Shown here: positions 22,331-34,906 of the stretch, one piece after another
Numbering within the stretch: position 1 is the first letter of the stretch
Layout of the letters: every line of letters begins with the position of its first letter
NCBI GenBank assembly: GCA_963693315.1
Contig: OY856187.1
Location: 48,068,485 to 48,132,484 of the forward strand
Source of the DNA: Diogma glabrata
Lineage: Eukaryota; Arthropoda; Insecta; Diptera; Cylindrotomidae
DNA length: 64,000 nucleotides
Direction: 5' to 3'
Notes under the pieces: generated by a model
Seen by the model: only the letters and a program-made list of their open reading frames with translations
Databases searched by the model: none
Told to the model about the DNA's origin: nothing
Made by a program: the position numbers and the translations under genes

Positions 22331-23580
22331 GATTAAAGCGATACAAACATTCTATTGGAAAAAACGATACATCCCCATCCATTTTCATTCAAAAACCGCA
22401 TAGAAAACGATAGAAAACAGTTCCATTTTTTCACTAGATTTTCATTTCTATCAGAAAATAACGATAAGAAACAGCCAAAAGCGATAGAAATTGCATCCGC
22501 CACAAAAGGCAAAACGTAAGAGTCCGCATCCGTTTCTATGGGCAATAACTTCTCATTTATTTGAAATAATAATAATAAATTATAATAACTCCTGCTTTTT
22601 TAAATCAAAGAGAGAAGTTGCCTGGAAAAACGATGATTGAAATAAAACTTTTAAATATTATTTTCATTATTTTTCATGAAGATATTCATTGTTTTTCTTC
22701 TTGTTAGCAACTGTATTATTATTATTTTAATTATTGCAATGTCAAGCTATTCCTTTAATATGAAAATAATAACGTAAATGTTAAATGTATGTAGATTAAA
22801 TATACATTACTAAAGGAATTTAAGAAGTTAAACTAAGCTCAGTTATGTTAAATTAAGTTGTTGCTTTTTATAATAGTTATTGCAAAAATATTGTTCATAT
22901 GTAAAATTAAGTTGCATCAATTATGATAATTACCATCAAAATAAAAAAGTTCGATTAATTTAAAGCTTTAAATATTATTGAAGATTCTCCGATTTTTGTG
23001 GTTTCAAGTAAACTTGTTATTTACTTAATTTAAGTTGTTCACTTGATATTGACGTAACACGACATCGAAGATATCTACGTATATCAGCAGAAAGAGAATT
23101 TTTACAATTACCTATTGACATTATTATACAATTCATTAGAAGTCTACTTATCTAATTTATGGTCTATTGCCGGTCGATGAAGATTTTAAAGAAACAATTG
23201 GAACTGGTGCCTGTTCGTCATCATCAACTATCATCTTTGGACAACGCAACTCAACTGTAATTCATCTTCTGTACTACTACAATCAACTCTAACTACCAAA
23301 AACCCATTAATTCACATTCAAAAACCGCATAAGAAACGATAGAAAACGGTCTATCGTTTTCTATCATTTTTTTTTACAAGGGATCTGTTTATATCTTATT
23401 CTATAGTTTCAAACGCGTAAACTTTATCTACCAGATAGAAAACGTACCGTAATCTATCTTAACCTATAAGATTTTTTAGTTTTTGGGTATCAATGGTTTT
23501 TTACAATAGAATTTCTATCGTAATTAAACGCTTTGAATCTGAAGCTTACGATTGAAAATTTGTGGTAAAACCAATCCGCT
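22331..23580. repeat. AACGATAG-rich non-coding segment
   Basis: The sequence TTCAAAAACCGCATA(G/A) plus GAAAACGATAGAAAAC occurs at about 22388 and again at about 23311, where it runs into an inverted copy (CGTTTTCTATC). The two may be ends of one element of about 1 kb. The interior is AT-rich without coding capacity. No target duplication was found. Confidence 0.45.
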
Positions 23581-24270
23581 CCACAATTGCCCCTAACACC
23601 TCTTTGTCCAGCACCCATATAATTTAAATAACAAAACGCTTGAGAATCTGGTTTTTAGATCAGCGATAGCTAAGCGTCACCTTTGACGTCGTTGCTACGC
23701 CTCTAGTTATTTAAATGCAGCGCCGTTCCACATCTAGTTGATATTACAATATATTTCAACCATACAAGGATTCGCAACCACTTCACGTTGATTTATGCTG
23801 ATGTGGCCTGAGAAGAGTCTTCCTCCACTCTGCCTTCAAGTTTGAAACCATCCATAAAAATTTTCGCTGCTTCCTTTGTGAAAAAAGGTTCAGGTTCGTT
23901 TTCGCTTCTTTGATAAAATCTGTTTTTCAACAAGTCTTTCAAAGTTCAGATTTATCACAAAAGCTGTTTACCCCATCGTGCAAATATTTAAAGCCAGATA
24001 ATAAAGGGCTAGATCTACAATCTGTTAGTTTTCTTTTAAGGCTGGACAAAAGCTCGTTGCTCAGTTCAATGTGCTGATTCTACAATTTTGTAAAATAATA
24101 TTTAAGAATGGTATCCGCAGCAAGAAAGCTCACATTTTAGCGACTAAGTGCTACAACAGCAATGATATCCTCACAATGCTTCACTTCTGCCACATTAGTG
24201 CTCCCAAGCCTTAAATTGAGCGTGTCAAGTGCCTTATGAAAGTGTTGACTGATGCATAAAATTATTTACT
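23581..24270 (-). pseudogene. Decayed protein-coding patch, unclassified (transposase-like?)
   Basis: Minus-strand reading from about 24270 to 23780 gives long conserved-looking stretches with few breaks (for example LRLGSTNVAEVKHCEDIIAV, then SSPLLSGFKYLHDGVNSFC and EPFFTKEAAKIFMDGFKLEG). The GC content is higher than the flanks, as for coding DNA. No domain was recognised; a relic of a DNA-transposon protein is the most likely reading, but a host pseudogene is possible. Confidence 0.4.
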
Positions 24271-24639
24271 TATTTTATATGAAATTTTCCAGTTTTAATT
24301 TTTCAAAACATTAATTTTCAAAGATACCGTAATCCAAAAGTAGCTTTTTTCTTTTTTTTGTTTTCTAAGGGTGTAGCCTTTTACATTTTCTAGACTGGTG
24401 TTTTGTTTTGTTGACGAAAAAATCCTATTTTGATATTTACTAAAACAAACAAATTGTAGAATTTAGTTCTAACACAATCGCACGCACTGACACACCATAA
24501 CCAACTTAAATTTAGTTGAGATACTGCAATTTATACTTATTTATTTCAAAAAATTTATCATTTAAATTGAAAAAGAAATCGTTTTTTCGATTAATATTTG
24601 ATAAAAAAATTTAAGAAAAAACATGGAATTATCGAGATA

Positions 24640-25450
24640 TCTAGAGAAATCCTCGGGATTCAACTTTAGATGTGGTTATGCACAACATCAGTTGCCGCCA
24701 ACCTCACTCCCTTCAATCTTCGGTAGAGGTTATATATGAGAGAATACTGAAACCCCTTCCAAAGCATAGTCTAGGGAGATGTAGTCAATGCCTTTTTGGT
24801 TGAGTCCTTGCTTATACAGAATTCTGGAGTGTCCCATGCAACTTCCGATCCAATGTGACTTCGATCAACACTTCCAAGTACTCCTCCTCATTCAGTTCCA
24901 TCAGTGCCTCTGTGATAGCTTCAGGTAATATTGAATTACTTGATATCCAAGCAATCGAATTTATTGTTTTTGTTCCAAAGAATTTTCGATACTACGTACT
25001 AGGAAGTCCAGAGCCGTTTCTACGTATAAATTGTAGAGAATTGGACTATTTAAAAATAATATCGCAACTGACCCTGAAAAATCTCTTATTTATTTACTTT
25101 TGCTAAACGCAGGTTGTGCTTTGACGAAGATGAACGTCTTTTAGTCTGTCCCATGATTCAAACAGGAAAGATGATAGCCTGATAGGTTTAAGATCATTTG
25201 GGTGCCAGTGAGAGGCTTCCTTGGCTCCTTGAAAACTACGTCGGCCTCGGTTCATTAAGAGGGTATGTGAGGCATCTTAACGCAGGACGTACTAATTGTT
25301 TCAATCCATTGTTAGTTCTAAGGTATCTCAACTAACTTTAATTGACCAGAAAACCTTAAGTTCTGTCTCTAGATCCTACGGGTATTCAAACTGACGAATG
25401 TCTGACACTTCTCGTGGTAGATAGACTCTGAGACTATTTGACCGTTTTTT
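24640..25450 (-). other. Unclassified decayed repeat
   Basis: Higher-GC patch with short minus-strand open pieces (for example SHIGSEVAWDTPEFCISKDS near 24810-24870). Composition and broken frames suggest old mobile DNA. I could not place it in a family. Confidence 0.3.
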
Positions 25451-25682
25451 TTAAAAATTCTAGACTTGTTGCTTCTTTAAGTGATTACTTGCTATAGTTT
25501 GGTTTTAAAATTGTTGGTTTATACAGAGAAGCAATTGTTCCTCTAGAATTCCAAGCCAAATAACTGTTAGTCAAATACTAATATGTAATGTTACCGTGAT
25601 GACCATTCCAAGCTTATTAACCTGTCGCTGCTACAAAGATTATATAGCTGTAGAGAAAAGCTATTGAGTGTATTAGACACAC
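25451..25682. other. Non-coding spacer
   Basis: No gene or repeat structure seen. Confidence 0.4.
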
Positions 25683-25825
25683 GAATGCCGTGGCCCATTT
25701 CTCGAAAATACCGATGAAATTGAAAGTCAAAATTTAGTCAAGTAGGATAGCAGAGTAAATTATAATTTTGTGGTCGATTTGCAGATTCAATTTCAATTTC
25801 ATTGGGAAATGGGCCACGGCATGAA
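25683..25825. repeat. Foldback repeat, ~38-bp arms (MITE-like)
   Basis: The left arm holds ATGCCGTGGCCCATTTC then GATGAAATTGAAA (25685-25726). The right arm holds their inverse, TTTCAATTTCATTGG then GAAATGGGCCACGGCAT (about 25786-25822). The loop is about 60 bases. Small size and terminal inversion fit a MITE; no target duplication was identified. Confidence 0.7.
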
Positions 25826-26164
25826 ATTACAAAACGAATTTCATTTCTACAGGAGAAAGTTTCTACACCTTTTCCATAGAAAGGCTACACTACGATTCTA
25901 TCTCGATTCTATCTATAAAATTTTATCAACTAAACAAAAATGTGTTTTAATTATTTCAATGCTTTATTCAATTTGTTTTCCGATTTCTACCTATAGAATC
26001 GTAGGTAAAAACTAACAAAATTTCGATAAAGAATCGTTCAAGAAAGTTGCCTAAAGTCGTTGCCACATGACAAAAATGTTTGCCGGATTGCAAGCAACGA
26101 TTTTCTAATTTTTGATTAATCGAAAACTTGCTTTATTTGGATATTATGCCAAATGTATGGTAGA
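25826..26164. other. Non-coding spacer
   Basis: AT-rich, with repeated short words such as GATTCTATC and AATCGT near 25890-26040. No gene recognised. Confidence 0.4.
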
Positions 26165-26172
26165 TTATAATA

Positions 26173-27122
26173 TAAGCTTGCCAGATCGCCCGGCTAAAGC
26201 CGGACTCGCCCGGCTTTTTTTGGTAAAACTTGGCTGAAAAATCGCCCGGTTCGGACGCCCGGATTTCTAAACAAAATCCGGAAATCGCCCGGATTTTTCC
26301 AACATTTGTTCATTGAAAAAAAAAATATATATATAATATTAATTCGTTTTATAGTCAAAATTTTAATAATCTGTATCTTTCTTATTCAAATATGTTTCAC
26401 ATGTTAAATCGTGTTACTTTCAATGTTTCATATGAAAATATATAAACAATTGACATCATTTCAACGTTTTATAATTTATATATTGTGCTCTCGTTCGTTC
26501 AATCGTTTGCTGCAAATCGGGGAGTTTGGTTTAGTTATCCCAGCGGCGGCCAATACGACAACTGAGCTCGTATTTTCTCACATCAATGACATTTGGACAA
26601 AAGAAAAAGGCAAATTGACACTGGAAAACGTTCGGGCACAATTGATGGTAAAATTCAACTGGAAGGAGACATGTCCAGAGTTTTATACAAAAATAAAAGA
26701 AGATGCTGGTTTTCTCCAAAAAGTTGCTGGAAGTGAAAAATACAAAATGAGAGCTGATAGTTTGTTTGGTACTCAAGAGAGTGGACAGTCATCGACTTCG
26801 ATGGAGATTGATTGAATACAATGTTGACAATTTAAGCATAGAACTCTTTCTGTAATAAAGAGAATTAAAAATATTATTAACAAAATATATTTCTACATTT
26901 CAAAGCAATAAAGAGTTTTCAAAGGTTATTTATGAAAAAACATAGTCTTTTTGTTTTCTTCTTTTCTGTGCGATTTTTAAAAATTTTGTATTTCGCCCGG
27001 ATTTCGCCCGGCTTTTCAAATGGAAATTTTGACACTTGTCGCCCGGATTTTGCCCGGATTTATAAAAAAACCGCCCGGATTTTCCGGCCCGGAATGCCTC
27101 CAAAAAAAATCTGGCAAGTTTA
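26173..27122 (+). mobile_element. Small hAT element with CGCCCGG repeats and perfect TSD
   Basis: The ends TAAGCTTGCCAGAT and ATCTGGCAAGTTTA are inverted with one mismatch. The flanks are a perfect 8-bp duplication TTATAATA (26165-26172 and 27123-27130). Each end carries several copies of CGCCCGG: five at 26188-26300 and at least four at 26994-27095, all in the same orientation. The interior keeps only the C-terminal dimerisation part of a transposase, so this is an internally deleted, non-autonomous derivative. Confidence 0.9.
26411..26815 (+). pseudogene. hAT transposase C-terminal dimerisation domain remnant
   Basis: A 134-codon open frame inside the small hAT element. From about residue 40 it reads LVIPAAANTTTELVFSHIND and IWTKEKGKLTLENVRAQLMV, the pattern of the hAT dimerisation region (small residues, ERVFS-like block, then NIWTxER). 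The tail is Ser-rich and ends in a normal stop. The catalytic domain is absent. The front of the frame (26411-26520) looks like AT-rich read-through rather than protein. Confidence 0.75.
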
Positions 27123-27415
27123 TTATAATACCTATCGATTGAAATAAACAAAGCTTATTATTAAATTAATTTTAATCGATGATTTTTCCAAAAATCATTA
27201 GCACGATTTCTACCGCCGATAGAAATAAAAAATCGTTCATAAATCTCCACTGATTTTTTGCAGAATTATGAACGATTTTTGTAGAATTATGACCGGTTTT
27301 TTTATCGTTCGGATTTAACTTCACATCGTAGTATTTTTCATTTTGAAAGTTTATGTTTTTGTGATTGTTTATAATTTACGTTGAGTTTGTTTTAAATTAA
27401 AATTTTAGAAATATA
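27123..27415. other. Spacer between two hAT elements
   Basis: AT-rich DNA with recurring AATCGTTCATAA / GAACGATTTTTG words near 27225-27310. No gene. Confidence 0.4.
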
Positions 27416-27483
27416 ATAACATTCAGTGGCGGATTATGCCTTTAAGGGGCCTGAGGCGGAACAAAATTTAGGGGCCTAAGATT

Positions 27484-28726
27484 TTACCAAAAATTTTGCA
27501 AATGAGTTTGATTAAGACTATTTCTGAAATAATTTTTTATCCGCTTCAGAACGGAGAAAGATCGTTCCCCACTTGCGTTGCATATCGGCAATGTAAGAAA
27601 TATTTTTAAAATAGTTTCCACATTGGGAAATGAAGATTGCAGGCCATCAATGATTACCTTGTACATCTTAAATGGACAAGTGGACAATTGGACAAATGGA
27701 CAATTTTAAAAAATGATGTACTTCGTCTTTAAAATATTGTACTTCTATATCCCTCACATATGTATTTGACAATTCTAAAATACACTTGTCAACTTCATCA
27801 CTGGATATATTTTGATCAAAAAATAATTTAAAATTATTTTAAACAGTTTCATATATGGACGTTCTGGTAGACATTTCAGTGACAAGTCTATCACAGATCA
27901 TATTGTGAGTATTTATAATAAACAATTCTCGTCCTACTAGCTGTGTATCATTTGCAGATGATTCGTGTATTATTTTAACTCATGATGAATGAGTTAAAAT
28001 AATACACCGCAGTAGAATAGGCATCTGCAGCATAATTTCCAATTAAATTAAGCGTATGACTTGTACAAGGAATAAAAATGGCGGTCTCACTTAGAGTTTT
28101 AATTCTGGCTTGTAAACCATTATATTTTCCGGCCATATATGTTTGACCGCGACAATTTTTAATATCCAAAGACAAATTGTTTAAAGTTTTCAAAATAAGT
28201 TGTGCTAGATATTCTGAATTGTGATTTTCAATTTGTAAAAATTCAAAAATCGTTCTCTCGCATCGCCCACTTTATCAATGTACCTTAATATAAATCTTAG
28301 TTGGTCAGTGTGGTTCACGTCTGGCGTAGAATCAACAATAATTGAATAATATAAAGAGTCCTGAATTTCTTGAATTAGGTGTTCTTTTACTTCAGTTCCC
28401 ATTAAATTTATAAATTCATCGCATGTGGTATGTGATAAATAACTTACATTACCTTTTCCTGGATGGCTGTACCTCTCCAAATGATTTTTAAGAAAATCAT
28501 CAAATTGGGATAGGTACTCAATGCATGTCATAAAATTTCCTTTTCTGTTCGAATCAATACCTTCTCGATGACCACGAAATGCTAAACCCAAAGTAGCTAA
28601 TAGCTTTACTGTAGATGCAACTCTTTTTAAAACTTCCCGCCAGCATTTTTGTTGTACTTCAATTTCACGAGCTATTTGAGTATCAATACGTCCAGTTACA
28701 AACAATCTTTTTTTCAAATTTTTCAA
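27484..28726 (-). pseudogene. Broken hAT transposase (TTF-finger/ZMYM6-like group)
   Basis: Three pieces. 28205-28726 (173 codons) carries the pre-catalytic region with RVASTVKLLATLGLAFRGHR and HTTCDEFINLMGTEVKEHL, then DSLYYSIIVDSTPDVNHTDQ, a typical DDE-region start of this hAT group. 27975-28193 gives NCRGQTYMAGKYNGLQARIK and CTSHTLNLIG, the CxxH-type block. 27484-27687 holds the dimerisation domain, ICNASGERSFSVLKRIKNYF. The N-terminal zinc finger is missing. Between the pieces the frame is destroyed, partly by the hairpin at 27965-28007. Confidence 0.87.
27965..28007. repeat. Perfect 19-bp hairpin inside transposase remnant
   Basis: Arms 27965-27983 and 27989-28007 are exact inverse copies (GTGTATTATTTTAACTCAT on the left) around the 5-base loop GATGA. 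It sits exactly where the transposase frame breaks, which suggests a local fold-back duplication event rather than a separate element. Confidence 0.85.
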
Positions 28727-29744
28727 ACAAATTTTTTAGACAATCTTTTTTCCAATCAACGTTGATAAAACGAAATATACAACTAAAGCTAAAACACCTA
28801 TACTATATCAATCATATCATATGGAAACCCTTTTCAAACGTTAATCCAAATGATGAATTTAGCATGTATTGTATACAAAATACGTGGATTTTAAGCATAC
28901 AATAAAAGATTTCAATTCTGCACGTTAAAAAGTTTTCATTTATTTAGTTATATATGAAATTAATCTAAAATATGTACAATTATATGCTTAAAAAGTTTTC
29001 AGTTTAATGCTTTCAATAAATTGTAGGTCTTAAAAGAAATCCAAAATCTTTTATGAAAACATAAAACTCAAATATACTTCAAATATCCAAAAAATACTTA
29101 TCTGGATTTTGTTTTTATCAATAATTTTGCGATTGATATAATAACAGCACATTGCAAATAAAGTTTTAGTATTAATATTCATTCGTAACAGTGGAACTTT
29201 TCAAAACAAAATGTTTTTTTACTATACAAATTGGAAAACGAATTTGTACATTAAAAAATTATAAAACTATCAAATTAGAATTATTAAAATAAATACATAC
29301 ATGAAAAAAAGTAATACAAATTGACAACCTAACACTTTTACATGTGGGATAATATTAAAAAAAAGAAGACAGTGTTAAGGACTGCCGACAGAAGTGAAAA
29401 CTTAAATCTGTGAAATAGCTGCGTTTTTGTCTGTCTTCCAATTATTGTAGCATTGCAAATTAAAATTTCAGAATGTTTAAATTAAAATCATTAATATTAT
29501 TCTGGGTTTCACATCTATCAGCATTACAAGCAACTATTATATACATTTTTATATTTAAAATAATCAGAACATATCATAGAAAAATTTGCGTCTATCAACA
29601 CCTTAGAAAGCATGAATTGTTGTGGGACCTTGTTCTTAAAAGTTTTTTATGTGTTGTTGTGACATACCTTGTAATTTCTACTACCAAACACATTTTATTT
29701 TAAAAAAAATAGCGTATCATCAAAGAATATTCCATAACTTAGAG

Positions 29745-29920
29745 TAAGGGATGGTATAGTTGATTGAAAATACTTTATCCGCCAGCACCCCTAAGATATC
29801 ACTTTGGCTAATGAGATTGCACTGCTATTGCCAGTGGTATACGATATCACAAGATAACTCATATGCCAATAGCAGGGACTAAAGTACGCGTGGTTGTCAC
29901 ACCCATAGATCAACAATTTT
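29745..29920 (+). repeat. Dispersed non-coding repeat family, copy 1
   Basis: Shares ordered blocks GTTGATTGAA, ATCCGCCAGCAC(C/T)CCTAA, ATATC, and CCAGTGGTATAC with copies at 47980-48075, 50557-50700, 53530-53640 and (inverted) 54865-54965. No coding sequence and no clear terminal repeats. Confidence 0.65.
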
Positions 29921-30424
29921 AAATTTTACAAATCTTCCTGCGGAAAGCTAAGTAAATTAATTGGTATTAGTGCGCATTGTTGCCGTTTGCAAATCACTAT
30001 CGACTAAGTGTCACAATTTTTAATTATTTTATTTATCATGATTGCCATCCATGTTTAATCATACATAAGATATGCTTCTTTGTATAGAATTTATGCGATT
30101 TCCGTCTCGTAATTGTGAGCTTTAAATCATGTGAGCTATTGTGAGCTTTAAACATGTATTACATACAATTTCAAACCAACAATTTTGATATACAAATGTA
30201 GTTGTTTCAGGTTATACTATCTTTCCTACGTTCAATATTTATTTAGCATGATGACTAGAATGCAAATTGCAAAAGACAGTAGCAATATAACAATAAAAAA
30301 CTGCAGTATAGATCAATTTTTTAAAATCCGTAAAAAGAAATTTTATTATTTTTATGAATTCATGAATAAAAAATAATATTTTAATGGTATTTAATAAAAA
30401 TTAAAAAAAAACAATAAGAACAAT

Positions 30425-30500
30425 ATACCAAGTCCAGGAATTGAACTCACGATTTACAGAACACCAGTCAAGCGCGTTATCCACATCGCAATTTCAAACG
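30425..30500 (-). repeat. tRNA-like segment (SINE head or decayed tRNA)
   Basis: On the minus strand, a box-B-like GAGTTCAATTCCTGG follows a box-A-like GTGGATAACGCGC at about the spacing of a tRNA gene. A full cloverleaf cannot be drawn cleanly, so a working tRNA is unlikely. It lies inside the hAT element. Confidence 0.35.
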
Positions 30501-30896
30501 CTAAGAAATGATGGATGTGTTTCATATTTAAAAATATTTTGCTGATTTAAAAATTGGTAATGCGAATATATGGATTTTACTCCATATAAAATTTTTCAAC
30601 GCGGCTAAAGAAGTTTTCACTTCAAAAATCTTTAGGTTTAAAAACTTTGGTTGAATGAACGCAGTCATCTGATATTTGAATACCTATAAAATATCAATAC
30701 TATTTGTAGCGAGGGGGCCCCTGTGCATGTGGGGCCCGAGGCGGCCGCCTCTTCAGCCTCTATGGTAATCCGCCACTGATAACATTCATAATAAAAATTT
30801 TCATTTCAAATTCAATATGCCAACTCATATTTTTTTTTGGAAACTGTCATTTTTAGTGTAGTTGTTGTTGTAAATATCGCCGATAAATTTTTGTTC

Positions 30897-30920
30897 ATGT
30901 GGCACATTTTACTTAAGACG
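30897..30920 (+). repeat. 24-bp direct repeat, left copy
   Basis: Exactly matches 34675-34698 (begins ATGTGGCACATTTTAC, ends TTAAGACG). The right copy directly follows an (AATC)n tail, so the pair looks like the target duplication of a LINE/SINE-type insertion occupying 30921-34674. Confidence 0.75.
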
Positions 30921-31979
30921 GAGTTTGCCGAGCGCATTTAAAGAAGATGGACGTGGATAAAACTCTCCGTCGTGATAAATATATATATATTTTTTACTTT
31001 AATAATTTACCATATTTAAAGTGTCTTATTACTCAATAAAAGTTATCTAAAATGTGTTTCAAACCAAGTGCTTCAATAATATATAATAATATATAATAAT
31101 ATTTCAAAAATAATTTAATTTTTCTAATTAAAAGATTGAAAAATCAGGAAAATAATTTTTTTTTCTTGAAATTCTCGTAATTTATGGTTTTCAATTCGAT
31201 ACAACATTGTTGTGTCGTTGTTTATTTTATTACTTTTTTTTCATTTAAAATTAAAATGAAATTAAACCGTAGTGATTTCAGTCGATGAAAATTATTAACA
31301 TTTTTAAAAAGGTTATAGAATTTATCTGATTTTTGTAGTGTTAAATCAAGAAACGATCTAATCAACAAGTCGTGGTATATAAAAATTTATCAAAATGCCA
31401 TTCATTACCAGGAATAAATGAATGTAAATAAAATGGAGTATTTTAGTTTAAATTTCATAATATAATTAATGAAAATGCAGATTTATTAGAAATAAAGATA
31501 CAAATTTCGTCAACTTGAAAAGGTGTCATGGCGTGTGAAATATTATTCTTAAAAAACATTGATAACATTTTTGTTTCTTAAAAAAAACTGATGGTTTGAT
31601 ATCTTAGGTTCGCTATTCGAAATAATTGAATTTTCATATATATATATATATATATATATGAGATTAGCTAAGATTTGGCATTAATTTAATTTAGTTTTAA
31701 TAAATTTAATGAAAATAGAACTTCGAATTAATTAACTTTCTTTGATTTACAGTTACAGAATATAATACAAAAGGTATATATAAACATTGAAACTAGTTTT
31801 TAATGTTTATATATAACTTTCTTAAAACATCTTTCGTATTTCTATCAATTTTATGTAATTTGGAATAAATGAAAGGAAGTCTAAAAATACGTCTAAAGTA
31901 TTAAAGATATCGTTCAAACAAATTTTATACATATATTCCATATTTGAATTATCAAAATATATATAACATATTTATATGA

Positions 31980-32562
<583 letters not shown>

Positions 32563-33286
32563 TCTGTGGGTGGGAGGTAAACTACACCAAGTCACATTTT
32601 TTTCAAAATACGTTTTTTTATACAGTTAGAATCAGAATTTTGTTCTCTACCGAGAGGTTAATAGCACTAAGCCCTAACTAGTGTAGTTTTCGAGATAGAA
32701 CAATTGTAAATGACACCAAGTCCAAAGCCCTTAGAGGTAAAGAACGTCATTTGAACAAATTTTGACACCAAGTCCAAATGTTATGACTAAATAGTGTTGT
32801 AGACGACAACAATGTATTTAGAGGTAAATAACACCAAGTCCACTTAGTCAATGTGTCTTTAGGTTTTAACGTCTTTCTTTTAGTTTCTTAAGAAATGTAA
32901 ACAATTTCAAACGTTTTATTGTTAATAATATATTTTGAAGTAAAGTTTATAAAAAAAACCTTTATCATTATTTTTGGAAACACTTTTTATGTACAATTGT
33001 CTTGGAATTGGTGCTGTATGCTTCAAGGGACTTGGGGATACTAAGATCCATCATTGTGAGGTAAAGCACACCAGTCCTTTTTAACAAATAACCGTTACAT
33101 AATATGACGTAATTTAATTAAGGATATCATGGAAATTAAAAAAATATTACAAAGTAAAACAAATTTTCGGAGTAAGGGAAGCAGTTAATAGAGATATAGC
33201 AGGGTTTGTGATTTTCAAACAGTTTTTTGGCTTTCCTGTAAAATTTTAAAAATGTGACTTGGTGTAGTTTGCCTCCCACCTACAGA
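32563..33286. mobile_element. Foldback/MITE element flanked by microsatellites
   Basis: Terminal inverted repeats of about 39 bp: left 32563-32601 (TCTGTGGGTGGGAGG then AAACTACACCAAGTCACA), right 33248-33286 (inverse, two mismatches). The interior repeats GAGGTAAA and ACACCAAGTCC at about 32573, 32713, 32765, 32820 and 33059. No coding capacity. Both sides run into TATG microsatellite. Confidence 0.82.
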
Positions 33287-33525
33287 TATATGTATGTATG
33301 TGTGTATATGTATGTATGTATGTATGTATGTATATGTATATGTATGTTTGCGTATATGTGTGTATGAGTGTATATATGTATGTATGTATGTGTACATGTA
33401 TGTGTATATGTATGTATATATGTATATATATGTGTGTACATGTGTATATATGTGTGTATGTACGTGTATATATGTGTGTATGTGTATGTATGTGCATGTG
33501 TATATATGTGTATATATATATATGA
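33287..33525. repeat. TATG/TGTA microsatellite
   Basis: Units of GTATGTAT and TGTGTATATA directly abut the right end of the foldback element; all six-frame ORFs here are repeat artefacts. Confidence 0.93.
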
Positions 33526-34300
33526 CAATGGTGAATGGTCGTCTTATCAACACTTGTTATAAGTGACAGTGCGAATTTTAAACTAAATTAATCTCTTAAA
33601 TGATAAATATATAAGTATAACTAAATGTAGTGAAAACATTAATTGTAATAATCAGTTTTATATCTAATATAATAGTTTTAAAGTGTTGGTTTTAATAATT
33701 AAACTCTAAGGTAAGATTGCTTTCAAAAATGGAAAGATGTGGGCGACCAAGATGTAATCTTCCCTAAATGTAAAATTTATTAACTCTGATTTTTACTAGA
33801 AAACTAAATAAAGGTGTTATTGTGCTATTCGATTTTGTGTAAAATTTAAACCTACTTAGAGCTTTAACTAGCGAAATTTAGTTATTATTTCAAATTCAGT
33901 TTGAAATTTCATTTTTTGACATAATTTTATGTGATAGATTTATCTCTTTCTATTTATCCAAACATTATCCATAAAATCCAATAAGATTTTTGAACGATAT
34001 CAACGAGCAGGGTTAATTGTTTTTGTTAAATTAATTCTTGTGTTTCAAGAAAAATTCAAAACATTCTTGCGTTAATCATATTATATAAAATAATGTTTTA
34101 TAAAATTTAAATAAATACATTTCAAATAAAAACAGCAAGTGAAAGATAATATTTTTATCCAATTCAATCCCAACACTTTTTTATATGAAATTCACTCAAT
34201 TTTCAAAGGGGTTTTTTTGTTTTTTATATATATGTACATAATATAAATGTTTTTAACCATAAATAACCATAAATAATTTTAACCATAAATATAATAACAT
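33526..34300. other. AT-rich non-coding DNA
   Basis: No gene or repeat structure recognised, apart from short AAATAACCATA duplications near 34250-34290. Confidence 0.45.
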
Positions 34301-34638
34301 GAATTCAGATTGGAGAGTGCAGAGGACTACAATTTAGTCATCATCCTATTATACTAATAAATTACATGAATAAGAGGTTTCCGACTGGAGATTGCAGCCG
34401 AGAAATTTTAGATACGGGATTGCTGATTGGCGATTGCAGATTATATGTATAAGTGATTGTCCTTGTGATTGTCTCCTAACAGTAGTAGCTAGATACGATT
34501 TGCCAGGTGTCTGTAACCGGGTCGTTCACTCCTAACTTACAATTACCTACCTATCCTTACCTATTGTTATATGTAAAACGACTGTAGGAAGTGGCCCGGC
34601 CGTAATCCGGGAGTCTCGCCTAGTGCTTGGTCCTACAG

Positions 34639-34640
<2 letters not shown>

Positions 34641-34674
<34 letters not shown>
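34641..34674 (+). repeat. (CAAT)n tail
   Basis: Nine consecutive AATC/CAAT units directly before the right copy of the 24-bp direct repeat; typical 3' tail of some insect LINEs and SINEs. Confidence 0.85.
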
Positions 34675-34676
<2 letters not shown>

Positions 34677-34906
34677 GTGGCACATTTTACTTAAGACGAC
34701 CGAATTCGTTCGTTTATACTCTGCATGTGGCATGGCTTTAAATTTCTTAGCGAATTTAGCTAGGGAATATTCCATAGCGATTCAAGTGGTAGTATTACAT
34801 GATAAATCGTAGTAGAGAGTTCGTTCACAAATCTGGCAGACATTTTAGTTTTTTGCATACAAATTTCCATATCATTTCATCATGATTCTATTACTAAGTC
34901 TTCACC

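Larger units (their letters stand above)
27424..30778 (-). mobile_element. hAT transposon with perfect TSD and broken transposase
   Basis: The ends CAGTGGCGGATTA and TAATCCGCCACTG are perfectly inverted. They are flanked by a perfect 8-bp duplication ATAACATT (27416-27423 and 30779-30786). The transposase remnant is on the minus strand at 27484-28726. The remaining 2 kb to the right end is AT-rich and holds a copy of the dispersed repeat (29745-29920) and a tRNA-like segment, so other elements probably landed inside. Confidence 0.92.

Noticed and set aside
27660..27710. CRISPR-like short repeat (GGACAA-TGGACAA)
   Set aside because: Only a few contiguous 8-10 base units without spacers, in animal DNA; a simple repeat.
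30425..30500. Functional tRNA gene
   Set aside because: Box A/B-like words are present but a proper cloverleaf with paired acceptor and T stems could not be drawn.
33215..33566. Overlapping Tyr/His/Thr-rich ORFs
   Set aside because: Same cause: microsatellite read in different frames.
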